64,000 bases of DNA from Candidatus Dormiibacterota bacterium (GTDB lineage Bacteria > Vulcanimicrobiota > Vulcanimicrobiia > Vulcanimicrobiales > Vulcanimicrobiaceae), in contig DATKRS010000019.1 in the NCBI GenBank assembly GCA_035532035.1, positions 124,001-188,000 of the forward strand, in the 5' to 3' direction. Below the pieces are notes generated by a model that saw only the letters and a list, made by a program, of their open reading frames with translations, was not told the origin of the DNA and ran no database searches. Of this stretch, positions 17,256-26,761 are shown in pieces; the stretch's first letter is position 1; every line of letters begins with the position of its first letter. Both the position numbers and the translations under genes were made by a program.

Positions 17256-19226
17256 ATGCGCGTCATGGACACCGCTTCGGCCATCGAGGCACTCCTCGAG
17301 GAGAGCCGCCGCTTTCCGCCGCCCCCCGACTTTGCCGCCCAAGCCAACGCAAAACCCGGCATCTACGCCGAGGCCGAGCGCGACTTCGAGGCCTTCTGGG
17401 CAGGGTGGGCGAGGACGCTCGAGTGGAGCAAGCCCTTCACGAAGATTCTCGAGTGGAACGAGCCGTTCGCCCGCTGGTTTTCCGACGGCGAGCTGAACGT
17501 CTCCGTCAACTGCCTCGATCGGCACGTCCGCGCCGGCAAGGGTGCGAAAGTCGCCTACTACTACGAGGGCGAGCCGGGCGATCGCTGGGAGATCACCTAC
17601 GAGCAGCTGCTCGACGACGTTTGCCGCTTCGCCAACGGCTTGCGCGCTTTAGGGATCAAACGTGGCGACCGCGTCGCCATCTACATGGGCATGATCCCCG
17701 AGCTGCCCATTGCGATGCTCGCGTGCACGCGCATCGGCGTGGCCCACTCCGTCATCTTCGGCGGATTCTCCCCCGATTCGATCGTCGATCGCGTCAACGA
17801 CGCGCAGTGCGTCGCCGTCATCACCGCGGATTATGCGCGCCGTCGCGGCGGCACGGTGGCGTTGAAACAGAACGTCGATGCCGCGCTCGAACACACGCCG
17901 AGCGTCAAGCACTGCATCGTCGCAAAGCGCGTCGGCGACCCCGTGCCGATGCAACGCGGGCGCGATCGTTGGTGGCAGGACGTCGTCGCGGATCAGCCCT
18001 CGACATGCGAGCCGGAGGCGATGAACGCCGAGGACTTGCTCTACCTCTTATACACGAGCGGTACTACCGCGAAGCCGAAGGGCATCAAGCACACGACGGG
18101 CGGTTACCTCACGCACGCGGTAATGACGCACATGCTGGTCTTCGATTTGAAGCCTGAGACGGACGTCTACTGGTGCGCGGCGGACATCGGTTGGGTAACC
18201 GGGCATACGTACATCGTCTACGGCCCGCTTGCGAACGGCGCGACGTCGGTCATCTACGAAGGTACGCCTGACTACCCGGACAAGGACCGGCTTTGGGAGA
18301 TCGTGGAGCGCTACAAGGTCACGATTCTCTATACCGCTCCAACGGCGATCAGAACGTTCATGAAGTGGGGCGCGCAGTATCCGCAGCGGCGCGACCTTTC
18401 GTCACTGCGGCTACTGGGAACGGTCGGCGAGCCCATCAATCCGGAGGCATGGATCTGGTATCGCGAGCACATCGGCGGCGGCCGCACCCCGGTCGTCGAT
18501 ACGTGGTGGCAGACGGAGACTGGCGGCATCATGATCTCGCCGCTGCCTGGGATCACGACGCTCATGCCCGGAAGCGCAACGCAGCCGCTCCCCGGGATCG
18601 GCGCCGACATCGTCAACGACCAAGGCGAATCGGTGCCGCTCGGTGGCGGCGGCTACGTCGTCATCACGCGGCCGTGGCCGGGAATGTTGCGCGGCATCTG
18701 GGGTGACGACCAGCGCTACGTAGAGACGTATTGGAAGCGCTTCGCGCATCGTTATCTTGCCGGCGACGGCTGCAGGCGCGATCGGGATGGAAACTATTGG
18801 TTCATGGGCCGCATCGACGACGTAATGAACGTCAGCGGCCACCGCATCTCGACGACGGAAGTCGAGAGCGCGCTCGTCGGCAGCCCGAAGGTTGCAGAAG
18901 CCGCGGTCTGCGGGAAGCTCGACGATATCACCGGTCAGGCGATCTACGCGTTCGTCACGCTTCGAGGCGGCGAGAACGGGTCGGAGGCGCTCGCAAACGA
19001 GCTGCGAGATTTCGTCGGGGAGAAGCTCGGCAAGTTCACGCGTCCAAAGTACGTCACGTTCACGCCCGAACTTCCCAAGACGCGCAGCGGGAAGATCATG
19101 CGCCGGCTCCTGCGCGACGTCGCCGAAGGGCGCGCGCTCGGTGACATCACGACGCTCGCCGATTCAGCGATCGTCAAAGACTTGCAGGATCGCGCGAAGG
19201 GCGAGGTCGCGCAAGACGAGTCGTGA
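17256..19226 (+). CDS. acs: Acetyl-CoA synthetase (AMP-forming)
   Basis: 656 aa, the normal size. Activates acetate to acetyl-CoA through acetyl-AMP. Motifs: AMP-binding LLYLLYTSGTTAKPKG, VYWCAADIGWVTGHTYIVYG, DTWWQTETGG, the hinge IDDVMNVSGHRIST and the C-terminal PKTRSGKIMRRLLRD with the lysine that is acetylated in other Acs proteins. A second ATG at 17265 is possible. It is divergent from hrcA across a CIRCE site. With accDA downstream of hrcA on the other strand, both acetate activation and malonyl-CoA formation flank the same operator. Confidence 0.96.
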   Translation: MRVMDTASAIEALLEESRRFPPPPDFAAQANAKPGIYAEAERDFEAFWAGWARTLEWSKPFTKILEWNEPFARWFSDGELNVSVNCLDRHVRAGKGAKVAYYYEGEPGDRWEITYEQLLDDVCRFANGLRALGIKRGDRVAIYMGMIPELPIAMLACTRIGVAHSVIFGGFSPDSIVDRVNDAQCVAVITADYARRRGGTVALKQNVDAALEHTPSVKHCIVAKRVGDPVPMQRGRDRWWQDVVADQPSTCEPEAMNAEDLLYLLYTSGTTAKPKGIKHTTGGYLTHAVMTHMLVFDLKPETDVYWCAADIGWVTGHTYIVYGPLANGATSVIYEGTPDYPDKDRLWEIVERYKVTILYTAPTAIRTFMKWGAQYPQRRDLSSLRLLGTVGEPINPEAWIWYREHIGGGRTPVVDTWWQTETGGIMISPLPGITTLMPGSATQPLPGIGADIVNDQGESVPLGGGGYVVITRPWPGMLRGIWGDDQRYVETYWKRFAHRYLAGDGCRRDRDGNYWFMGRIDDVMNVSGHRISTTEVESALVGSPKVAEAAVCGKLDDITGQAIYAFVTLRGGENGSEALANELRDFVGEKLGKFTRPKYVTFTPELPKTRSGKIMRRLLRDVAEGRALGDITTLADSAIVKDLQDRAKGEVAQDES

Positions 19227-19230
19227 GCGC

Positions 19231-19244
19231 TTCCTCAGGATGAC
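19231..19244 (-). repeat. Partial copy of the GTCAYCCTGAG dispersed repeat
   Basis: On the minus strand it reads GTCATCCTGAGGAA, the first half of the repeat seen also at 34554-34673, 39330-39379, 52926-52949 and 60671-60694. Here it lies between the convergent acs and OPT stop codons. Confidence 0.5.
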
Positions 19245-21169
19245 GCGAGGCGACGGGCGCGGATGCCGACCCAACGGTACAGCAGCCACGGCGTTAGGAC
19301 GAACGCAATCACGCCGAAAAGCGATCCCCAGTTCGTAAACCAATCGCCGACGACGGCGAGCGGCGACGCTTTGCCGCTCGCAACGATTATCCCCGCGAGC
19401 CCGACGCCGAAGAGACTCTCGCCCACGATCAACCCGGAGGCAACGAGTACGCCCAACCGTCGCGCCGCCGCCGCATTGGGTTTCTTTGCGACCCAGCGAT
19501 TGTAGAGCGCACCGAAGATCGCGCCGACGACGGCTGGAGCGGTCGTCGCGGCGGGCAGATAGATCCCGAGTCCTACCGCAAGAGGGGGTAAGCGAAACCG
19601 GCGCGTCATGCGTCCGACTTCGTCCGCGGCGACGACGAGCCCACCGACGATCGCACCCACGCCGATGAGGCTCCAGTCGATGTTCCCTTGGATCACGCCT
19701 TTTGCGAGCGTCGAGATCAGCGTCGCTTGCGGCGCCGGCAAGCCGTGCCCGCCGAATCCGTACGCCTTGTTCAGCAGATTGAGAATCGGCGGAATGACGA
19801 CCGCACCGAAGAGCACGCCGACGACGAGCGCCACCTGTTGCTTCCACGGCGTAGCTTCGACGAGCTGGCCCGTCTTGAGATCCTGCAGGTTGTCGTTCGA
19901 GATGGTTGCGACATTGATGATCACCGCGGTCACGAAGAGCGCGTATGCCACGAGCGCTGCGGAGGCCGGCGCCCCTGCCGTATGCGCGAGCAGAGCGAGC
20001 AGCAGTGACGCACCGATAACCGCGAGAATCGCCAACCCCGACACCGGGCTGTTCGACGAGCCGATCAGGCCTGCCATGTAGCCGCACGCAGCGGCGACGA
20101 AGAACCCGGCGATCACGATATAGATGACGGCGGCGATCACGAGCGGAACGACAACGGTGCCGTACGCGCCGCGCGAGAGAAACGCATCGAGTGCGATCGC
20201 GATCGGAATCAACGAAATCAGACCCACGACGGCGACGATTCCGATCGGCAGGTCGCGCTCGACGATCGGAAGGGCGGCATTCCCGCCGTCGCGACGAGAG
20301 CGCGAGGCGGCCATCGCGGCGCGCAGGCCGTTCCAGACGGGCGCGACGAGCCGGCCGATTGCCCAGATCGCTGAGACGCCGATGGCGCCGGTACCGATGA
20401 ACCGCACGTACTGCGACCACGTTGCGATGGCGACGTCGCCGGCGGCGCCGGCCATGGGATGCAGTGCGGTGAGAATCGGCATCGCGATGCCCCAAGCGAT
20501 GACGAGCCCCGCGAAGATCGCGAGGCCGACGGTCAAGCCGATGAGGTGCCCCGCGCCGATCAGCGCGAGCGAGCCGTTCAAGCCGATGCCGGTCGCAGAA
20601 GCGCCGAACCGGAAATACGCGCTGAACGTGCTCGCGAAGAGTTGCATGGCCGAGAGCAGCTGAAATCCGGCCGACGCGATCGAGCTGACGACGAGCGCGA
20701 GCAGCCCCGTGCGGTTCTCGGCGGCGGCCTCTTCCCGATGCTCGCCGGCGCCGACCTTCAAAACCTCCGCTGCAGCGACGCCTTCCGGATACGGCAGATC
20801 CGAGTGCGTTACGAGTGCTCTGCGCAGAGGTACGCTGTACATCACGCCGAGCACGCCGCCGGCGGCGATGATCCAGAACGACTGCCAGAATGGAAAGCCG
20901 CTCCACCATCCGACCATCACGAGACCCGGCAGCACGAAGATGACCGATGAGAGCGTGCCCGCGGCGGAGGCCACGGTCTGTACGATGTTGTTCTCGACGA
21001 TCGTCGCGTTCCTGAACGCGCGCAGCACCGCCATGGAGATGACCGCCGCCGGGATGGACGAGGCGAACGTCAACCCGACCTTCAGGCCGAGATAGACATT
21101 CGCCGCCGTGAAGACGAGCGTGATCGCGCCGCCCAAGAGCAGCGCGCGAAGCGTGAGCTCTCTACGCAT
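19235..21169 (-). CDS. OPT family oligopeptide/metal-chelate transporter
   Basis: 644 aa with about 14-16 membrane spans. Opens LTLRALLLGGAITLVFTAANVYLGLKVGLTFASSIPAAVISMAVL and contains NNIVQTVASAAGTLSSVIFVLPGLVMVG, both typical of prokaryotic OPT proteins, plus the YPEGVAAAEVLK loop. OPT members take up oligopeptides or iron-siderophore/nicotianamine-like complexes with protons. It lies 21 bp after the TonB-dependent receptor gene on the same strand, so the receptor's riboswitch may also control it and its substrate may be related; that link is inference. Confidence 0.93.
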   Translation of the reverse strand: MRRELTLRALLLGGAITLVFTAANVYLGLKVGLTFASSIPAAVISMAVLRAFRNATIVENNIVQTVASAAGTLSSVIFVLPGLVMVGWWSGFPFWQSFWIIAAGGVLGVMYSVPLRRALVTHSDLPYPEGVAAAEVLKVGAGEHREEAAAENRTGLLALVVSSIASAGFQLLSAMQLFASTFSAYFRFGASATGIGLNGSLALIGAGHLIGLTVGLAIFAGLVIAWGIAMPILTALHPMAGAAGDVAIATWSQYVRFIGTGAIGVSAIWAIGRLVAPVWNGLRAAMAASRSRRDGGNAALPIVERDLPIGIVAVVGLISLIPIAIALDAFLSRGAYGTVVVPLVIAAVIYIVIAGFFVAAACGYMAGLIGSSNSPVSGLAILAVIGASLLLALLAHTAGAPASAALVAYALFVTAVIINVATISNDNLQDLKTGQLVEATPWKQQVALVVGVLFGAVVIPPILNLLNKAYGFGGHGLPAPQATLISTLAKGVIQGNIDWSLIGVGAIVGGLVVAADEVGRMTRRFRLPPLAVGLGIYLPAATTAPAVVGAIFGALYNRWVAKKPNAAAARRLGVLVASGLIVGESLFGVGLAGIIVASGKASPLAVVGDWFTNWGSLFGVIAFVLTPWLLYRWVGIRARRLASS

Positions 21170-21190
21170 CGGGCGGAGCCTTCGACCCGG

Positions 21191-23062
21191 CTACCGCGTT
21201 CTCAGCTCGACGGAGAACGAACGCCCAGGAACCGGAAACGCATAGAAGGCGACCGACGAAGGAGCGTACGTACCGAACTCTGAGTACCGCGCGCCGGTGA
21301 GATCGTACCCGCGCACCGCGAGCAAGAGAAGTGGCGATACGCGGTAGCCGACGTACGCGTCGACGCGCGTGTACGCGACCGGCTGATCGAACGCCGGCAA
21401 AGCCGGGTTGACGATCCCGCGCGCGCCCTTCGAGATCGTTTGGACGCCGAATCCCTCGAAACGGCTCCGCGCCGGCGCGGCGTACTGCAATCCGCTCACG
21501 ACCGTGAAGACGGGGCCGCGTCCGGCGATGCGCGTCTGCGTGTCGAGGTCCTGTGCGCGATAGAGGTTGGTCACGGCCACGTGAGCGGAAAACCCGTCGT
21601 ACGTACGGGTGCGCGCTTCGAGCGTGAGGCCTTGCACGATTGCGTGTCCGATGTTCTCGGGGACGAATGTCACCGGATTATCGGCGATGAAATCTCGCCC
21701 GTCGGTCGTGAACCAGCCGAGGCTGACGCCGCCGAGCAGCGCATCGTCGACGAGCGTCACGTCCGCGACGCGCGCCTTCTCAGCGACGAGTCCGGGGTTC
21801 GAAAAGAACGGATAGTAGAGCTCCTCCTCGGTCGGCGCGCGGAATGCGGTCGCGGCGTTCCAACGCAGGCTCACGTCGCTCGAAAGTCGCGCAATTCCAC
21901 CGATCGACGGCGAGAGCGCGCCACCGGGGGCGCCGTCGTTCTCGCCGCGGAGTCCGGCATAGATCTCGTCGCCGCGCGCGTCGAACCATTGCGACTGCAC
22001 GTAGGCCGCGGTCTGATCGAAGGGATGAATCTGGAGTGCGTCGATCCCGTCGTCGACTCGTGCTGCGCCTCGGGTCAGATCGATTCCATAGACGAGATGC
22101 TCGCTGCCGTTGTCGACGACGTCACGCAGATCGGCCATGGTTCGCTCTTCGGTCAGAAGCTGCGCGTACGCAGGAACGGGCGGCGTCAGATAGGCGTTCG
22201 GGCACTCGGGGTCGACCGGCGTGTCGCACGCAAATGCGAGATCCGACGATGACGCGCCGAACTCGATCGAAAGCGCCGCGCGCGCGCCGTCGTGCGAAAG
22301 CGTGACGCGCGCGTTCCGGTCGACGGTTCCTTCACGACTCGTTGGCGAATAGAAGCCCTGCGGACCGGGAACGCCGACGTGTTCGTCGACGAGGTCGCCG
22401 GAGAATGCCAAATGCACCGCGCCGAGATCGTGCGAGTACGCCGCGCGCAGCGAGCTCAGCGACGCGTCGGCATTCTGCTGCACGCCCCCGGGTAGCGGAT
22501 AATCGTTGGCCGCAATCGTTCGCGAGAGCGAGATGAGCGGCGTCTGCACTGCGAGCGAGCGCTCTCCGAAGGAACCGGCTTCGGCCGTCGCGCCCGATCG
22601 CGGCGCCGACGCGGTGATGATGTTGACGATGCCGCCCATCGAGCCCGAGCCGTAGAGCGTCGAGCCGCCGCCTTCGACGATCTCGATACGGTCGACGCCG
22701 GTCGTCGGGATCTGCCCGAGGTCGAGCGACGCGATCTGCGATCCAGCAACCGGCATACCGTCGAGCAAGACCAGCACTTCCGCGCTCGAAGAGCCGCGGA
22801 TACTCACACTCGAGAGCGATCCGAAGCCGCCGTAGCGTGCGACGTCGACGCCTGGAACGTGCGCCAGCGCGTCGGCAACGGTCAGGTACCCGTCGCGAAC
22901 GATATCGGCGTGCGTCACGACGTAGGTCGTGCGTGCCGTGCGAGCGGCCGATTCCGAGGAGCGGTCGCTCGTGAACACGTGCGCGATCGGCAGTATCGTG
23001 GGCGTGGGAGAGGGGGAAGGCGCAGAGGCGATAAGCGCCGCAAAGAGCGGTGCGATGATCAT
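21191..23062 (-). CDS. btuB: TonB-dependent outer-membrane receptor, BtuB-like
   Basis: 623 aa. Signal peptide followed by a Ser/Pro spacer (SAPSPSPTPTILP), a plug domain (ADALAHVPGVDVARYGGFGSLSSVSIRG, VLVLLDGMPVAG, RIEIVEGGGSTLYGSGSMGGIVNIIT) and a 22-strand-type barrel ending in an aromatic-rich VAFYAFPVPGRSFSVELR. The TonB box is not obvious. The size and plug motifs match the BtuB/cobalamin group, and the upstream cobalamin riboswitch supports corrinoid as substrate. The Shine-Dalgarno AAGGAAAGGA precedes the ATG. A btuF-like gene is divergent; no BtuCD permease is seen. Confidence 0.9.
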   Translation of the reverse strand: MIIAPLFAALIASAPSPSPTPTILPIAHVFTSDRSSESAARTARTTYVVTHADIVRDGYLTVADALAHVPGVDVARYGGFGSLSSVSIRGSSSAEVLVLLDGMPVAGSQIASLDLGQIPTTGVDRIEIVEGGGSTLYGSGSMGGIVNIITASAPRSGATAEAGSFGERSLAVQTPLISLSRTIAANDYPLPGGVQQNADASLSSLRAAYSHDLGAVHLAFSGDLVDEHVGVPGPQGFYSPTSREGTVDRNARVTLSHDGARAALSIEFGASSSDLAFACDTPVDPECPNAYLTPPVPAYAQLLTEERTMADLRDVVDNGSEHLVYGIDLTRGAARVDDGIDALQIHPFDQTAAYVQSQWFDARGDEIYAGLRGENDGAPGGALSPSIGGIARLSSDVSLRWNAATAFRAPTEEELYYPFFSNPGLVAEKARVADVTLVDDALLGGVSLGWFTTDGRDFIADNPVTFVPENIGHAIVQGLTLEARTRTYDGFSAHVAVTNLYRAQDLDTQTRIAGRGPVFTVVSGLQYAAPARSRFEGFGVQTISKGARGIVNPALPAFDQPVAYTRVDAYVGYRVSPLLLLAVRGYDLTGARYSEFGTYAPSSVAFYAFPVPGRSFSVELRTR

Positions 23063-23092
23063 GGCATTCCTTTCCTTGACGCGAGGCGGAAG

Positions 23093-24046
23093 ATGCTCGT
23101 AAAGCCTGCTGCGTATTCTGACTCGCGGGTATCCCGCATACAGTGGCGCGACCGTACCGGCTTCTCACCGGCTTCCCGCGCAAGCTTACGCTTCCAGGAT
23201 TGTCGGCGCGCGGGAGCCTTCCTGCTGCTTCTCGCGCTCTGCGCATGCGCGGTGCCGCACGAACGCCACGTCGCGTCGCAGCAGCGGCGCGTCATCGCGC
23301 TCATGCCCTCTTTCGTCGAGGACCTCGTGGCGCTGGGCGCCGCGGGGCGGATCGTCGGCGTTTCGTCGGGAACTGGCGACGTCCCGGCCGTGCGCCGCGT
23401 GCCCATTGTCGCCGACTTTGCCAGCGTCGACGTCGAGCGCATCGTCGAACTGCATCCCGACGTCGTGCTCGCCATCCCCGCGCAGATGCGTTTTCTCGTG
23501 CCGCTGCAACGCGCCGGGATCGACGTCGAGACGCTCCCGGACGACTCGTACGACGACATCTTCGTCGATCTGCGGCGAATCGGCGCGCTCACGGGCCGCG
23601 AGCGCGAGGCGGCAGCCGAGATCAAGCGACTTCAGCAAGAGACCTTGCGCCTTACGCGCAGCGAGGCGCGTTTTGCGCGCCCGCCGTCCATCTTCGTCGT
23701 CATCGCAACGCAGCCGATTTGGACGGCCGGCGAAGGCTCCTATATCGCCACGCTCTTGCGTCTGGCCGGCGCGCGCAATGCCGCTCACAAGCTCGGCGCC
23801 GCGTACGGCGAGTATAGCGCCGAGGCACTCTTGCGCGATCAGCCCGATGCCATCGTCACCGATCCATCGACCGAAATCCGCAGCGTCGAAGGGCGCGAGC
23901 CCTGGCGTAGCCTTCGCGCCATACGCCGGCATCGCGTCTTCGTAATCCCGGACGCGTCGCTGCTCGAGCGCCCGGGGCCGCGCTACGTCGAGGGCCTCGC
24001 GTGGCTGATTAGCGCTTTTCGTAAACTCAATCGAATAGCTCGGTGA
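23093..24046 (+). CDS. btuF: Cobalamin-type periplasmic binding protein (BtuF-like)
   Basis: Class III (helical-backbone) binding protein: RVIALMPSFVEDLVALGAAGRIVGVS, DVERIVELHPDVVLAIPAQM, TWTAGEGSYI-type loop and a conserved end (RPGPRYVEGLAWLISAF). A hydrophobic LLLLALCAC segment preceded by RR looks like a lipoprotein signal. The only canonical in-frame start near it is the ATG at 23093, which gives a 40-residue lead and means the first 110 bp lie antisense to the cobalamin riboswitch. A closer, non-standard start is possible. The 3' end overlaps the convergent helicase gene by 20 bp. Confidence 0.82.
   Translation: MLVKPAAYSDSRVSRIQWRDRTGFSPASRASLRFQDCRRAGAFLLLLALCACAVPHERHVASQQRRVIALMPSFVEDLVALGAAGRIVGVSSGTGDVPAVRRVPIVADFASVDVERIVELHPDVVLAIPAQMRFLVPLQRAGIDVETLPDDSYDDIFVDLRRIGALTGREREAAAEIKRLQQETLRLTRSEARFARPPSIFVVIATQPIWTAGEGSYIATLLRLAGARNAAHKLGAAYGEYSAEALLRDQPDAIVTDPSTEIRSVEGREPWRSLRAIRRHRVFVIPDASLLERPGPRYVEGLAWLISAFRKLNRIAR
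23100..23215 (-). ncRNA. Cobalamin riboswitch upstream of the BtuB-like gene
   Basis: On the minus strand the conserved core reads GGGAAGCCGGTGAGAAGCC, then GGTCGCGCCACTGTATGCGG (B12-box region), then CGAGTCAGAATACG, in the order of the Rfam cobalamin aptamer. The end of the aptamer is about 40 nt before the receptor's Shine-Dalgarno. Adenosylcobalamin binding is expected to reduce receptor expression. Outer boundaries are approximate. Confidence 0.93.
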
Positions 24047-25964
24047 GCTGTTCCAAATGATCGATGCGCGTCGCATTCGGCAGCGCGTCCAGGATGGTTG
24101 CACCGTAGCGCGTACCGGCGGCGCGGCCGTCGAGTAACGCCACGACGCCGCGGTCGCCGGTGTTGCGAATGAGCCGTCCGAAGCCCTGTTTCAAGCGCAT
24201 GGTGGCAGCGGGAACCATATAGTTGTCGAAGCCGTCCAGGCCGCGCGCCTGCAGCGATTGCACGCGCGCGGCGACAAGCGGATCGGCGGGTGAGGGAAAT
24301 GGCAGCCGGTCGATGATGACGCACGAGAGCTGATCGCCGACGATGTCGATGCCTTCCCAAAACGTGCCCGTGGCGAAGAGCACCGCGTTCGGTGTCGCAC
24401 GAAACCATTCCAGGAGCCGTGCGCGCGGAAGCTCCCCCTGCAGGCGAATCGGAAATGCGACGCGCTCGCGCAGAAAGCCATGCACCTCCCGCAACCGGGC
24501 ATAGGACGTGAACAGAACGAACGCACGGCCGCGCGAGCGCTCGAGACACTCCTCGACGATCGGCGCAGCCCGGCGCGCGAAGTCCGCGGACTTCGGATTG
24601 AGCGCCGCGGGCGCGATGAAGAGCCGCGCCTGCCGCGCGTAATCGAACGGCGACGGCGCCACGAGCTCCTGTGCTTCGTCGATGCCGAGGGTGCGACGAA
24701 GAAAATCGAAGGAACCGCTCACCGACAGCGTCGCGCTCGTCAGCACCACGCTCGACGTTCGCGCGAAAAGCGCCTGACGCAGAAAATCGGCTACGTCGTG
24801 CGGCGCGCTCTTCACCTCGAACGTTGCGTCTGCATCGCTGCGCTCGACCCACGCGATCGTTTCTTCGCGCGGGGATTGTGCACGATCGATCGTCGCGATG
24901 TGGGCCAGCAACGGCCGCGTGGCAAGCTCTCGGCGTCGCTCGGCTTCCGCGTCATTCTCGGGCGGACGCAGGAGCGCGTCGTGCCAGTGCGAGTGAAGCC
25001 AGTTCTCCACGCGGTAGAGCGCGTTACGCAGCGCATCGAGCGCGCGGTCCACGTCGTCGTTTTCGATGAGCGCGTAGCGCTCCGCAGGGCCCTTCGCAAG
25101 GGCGTGCTCGAGAGCCCGAACGCTTTCGTCGATCTCCGCGTCGAGCGCTGCGGGAAGGCGATAGACGCGATGGAGCTTGCGCATCATGCGCCCGACGGTG
25201 CGCCGTGACACGGTGCCCGTCAGCGCGTCGGTCGCCCAGCGTTCGCATTGGTGCGCTTCGTCGAGCACGACGACATCGTACGGCGGCAAGAGTCCGCCGC
25301 CCATGGCCAGATCGAGAAAGAATAGCGCGTGGTTGACAACGACGAGATCCGCGTACTTCGCCTCGTCGCGCTTCTTGAAAAACCAGCAGTCGCGAAAGTG
25401 CTTGCAGAACTCGCCCGTGCAGTCGTCGGCATCGGCGTTGACCTGCTCCCATTCTTGCGCGCCCGGCATGAAGCGCAGCTCCGCGCGGTCGCCCGTCGGG
25501 GTGCGGTCGGCCCATTCCCACACCTGCTGCATCGAGCGCGATGACGGCACGAGCCGTTCGGAGCGCATGCGCTCGTACTTCTCCTTGCAGAGGTAGTGAT
25601 TACGACCTTTGAGCAGCGTGACGCGCAGCGGCACATCCAACGCGCGTGCGACGAGCGGAATATCTTTTTCGACGAGCTGCTCCTGCAGCGCGATGGTCCC
25701 CGTCGAGAGCACGACCTTCTTCCCGCTGCGCACTGCGGGAATGAGGTAGGCGAGCGACTTCCCGACGCCCGTGCCAGCCTCCACGATCGTGTGCACGCCT
25801 TCGAGAATGCCGCGCTCGACGAGTTTTGCCATCTGGACTTGGCCCGGGCGCGCCTCGAAGTTCGCAAACGCACTCGCAAACGGCCCCCGCCCGCCTAAAA
25901 GATCTTCGACCGTGTCATTGATTCCATGGGCCACCGGCTCGTGAGATATATTAGCGTTCTCCAT
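24027..25964 (-). CDS. dinG: DinG/XPD-type ATP-dependent DNA helicase
   Basis: 645 aa superfamily 2 5'-3' helicase. Walker A EAGTGVGKSLAYLIPA, the DEAH box VVLDEAHQ, and the four-cysteine iron-sulfur site (YLCKEKY, then DDCTGEFCKHFRDC) between them, as in XPD/DinG. Helicase motifs V-VI: FATGTFWEGIDIVGDQLSCVIIDRLPFP and LKQGFGRLIRNTGDRG. It is expected to unwind R-loops, forks or repair intermediates. No exonuclease domain is fused, unlike the Gram-positive DinG. Confidence 0.93.
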   Translation of the reverse strand: MENANISHEPVAHGINDTVEDLLGGRGPFASAFANFEARPGQVQMAKLVERGILEGVHTIVEAGTGVGKSLAYLIPAVRSGKKVVLSTGTIALQEQLVEKDIPLVARALDVPLRVTLLKGRNHYLCKEKYERMRSERLVPSSRSMQQVWEWADRTPTGDRAELRFMPGAQEWEQVNADADDCTGEFCKHFRDCWFFKKRDEAKYADLVVVNHALFFLDLAMGGGLLPPYDVVVLDEAHQCERWATDALTGTVSRRTVGRMMRKLHRVYRLPAALDAEIDESVRALEHALAKGPAERYALIENDDVDRALDALRNALYRVENWLHSHWHDALLRPPENDAEAERRRELATRPLLAHIATIDRAQSPREETIAWVERSDADATFEVKSAPHDVADFLRQALFARTSSVVLTSATLSVSGSFDFLRRTLGIDEAQELVAPSPFDYARQARLFIAPAALNPKSADFARRAAPIVEECLERSRGRAFVLFTSYARLREVHGFLRERVAFPIRLQGELPRARLLEWFRATPNAVLFATGTFWEGIDIVGDQLSCVIIDRLPFPSPADPLVAARVQSLQARGLDGFDNYMVPAATMRLKQGFGRLIRNTGDRGVVALLDGRAAGTRYGATILDALPNATRIDHLEQLTELFD

Positions 25965-26080
25965 TGGCGACCCTCGCGTTCCTACGAAATACCATCAGCG
26001 CGCTTGCACGATCTCGTTCGGTGACGCTCTACGCCGGCAGACCGTCCGCGCTCGCCACCCGCCCGCAGCTGCGAGGCTCC

Positions 26081-26761
26081 TTACGAGCCCGCGCGGCTAG
26101 CGTTCTCGGGCGGCTCCTGATACTCCGCATCTAAAATGGTGCCGCCGCCAACGTCGACGACCTCCGGCCGTACCCGCTTCGGCGGAAAGTAGATCGCGAA
26201 GGTCACGACAAAGCCCGCGAGCAGACCGCCCACGTGCGCCTGCCACGAGATATTGGGAAACGCGAAGGTGAAGATCAAGTTCAAGATCAGCATCGGCAGG
26301 TTCGCGCGCACAAGATCCATGCCGTGCTTGCCGAACTTGAAGCCGATGGCGAAGAGCGCGCCGATCAAGCCGAAGATTGCGCCGCTCGCACCGAGCGTGG
26401 CGACGTCGGGAGGGCTGAAGTACACGACGCTCAAACCCGACGCCACGAGCGATACCGCGTACACGAAGAGCATGCGCGGCGAGCCCAGAGCGGCCTCGAT
26501 GAACCGCCCGAAGATCCACAGCGCGAACATGTTGAACCCGATGTGCATGAGGTTCGCGTGCAAGAACGCACTCGTGATGATGCGCCAGTATTCATGATTC
26601 TGCGTTACCGCAAGCGGCACGAGAGCGCCCGCGTTATAGTAGGCATTGGGGTCCGGAATGTTGCCGCTGAACATCCCGGGTCCGATCGTCACGATCTCCC
26701 AAAGAAAGACGAGAACGTTGACGACGACGAGAAAGCCCGTGACGACGGCGGGCGTCCTCAC
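26081..26761 (-). CDS. Rhomboid family intramembrane serine protease
   Basis: 226 aa from the GTG at 26761, which overlaps the stop of the metal regulator gene as GTGA. Six or more spans; the conserved extramembrane WRIITSAFLHANLMHIGFNMFALWIFG, the catalytic serine loop LGASGAIFGLIGA and the catalytic histidine in QAHVGGLLAGFV are all present, so it should be active. A 35-residue hydrophilic tail follows. A longer open frame upstream belongs to the regulator gene. Confidence 0.93.
   Translation of the reverse strand: MRTPAVVTGFLVVVNVLVFLWEIVTIGPGMFSGNIPDPNAYYNAGALVPLAVTQNHEYWRIITSAFLHANLMHIGFNMFALWIFGRFIEAALGSPRMLFVYAVSLVASGLSVVYFSPPDVATLGASGAIFGLIGALFAIGFKFGKHGMDLVRANLPMLILNLIFTFAFPNISWQAHVGGLLAGFVVTFAIYFPPKRVRPEVVDVGGGTILDAEYQEPPENASRAGS

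Noticed and set aside
19164-20909. 581-codon open frame antisense/out of frame to the OPT transporter
   Set aside because: Arg-rich shadow of a GC-rich gene; no membrane spans or motifs, while the OPT frame is clear.
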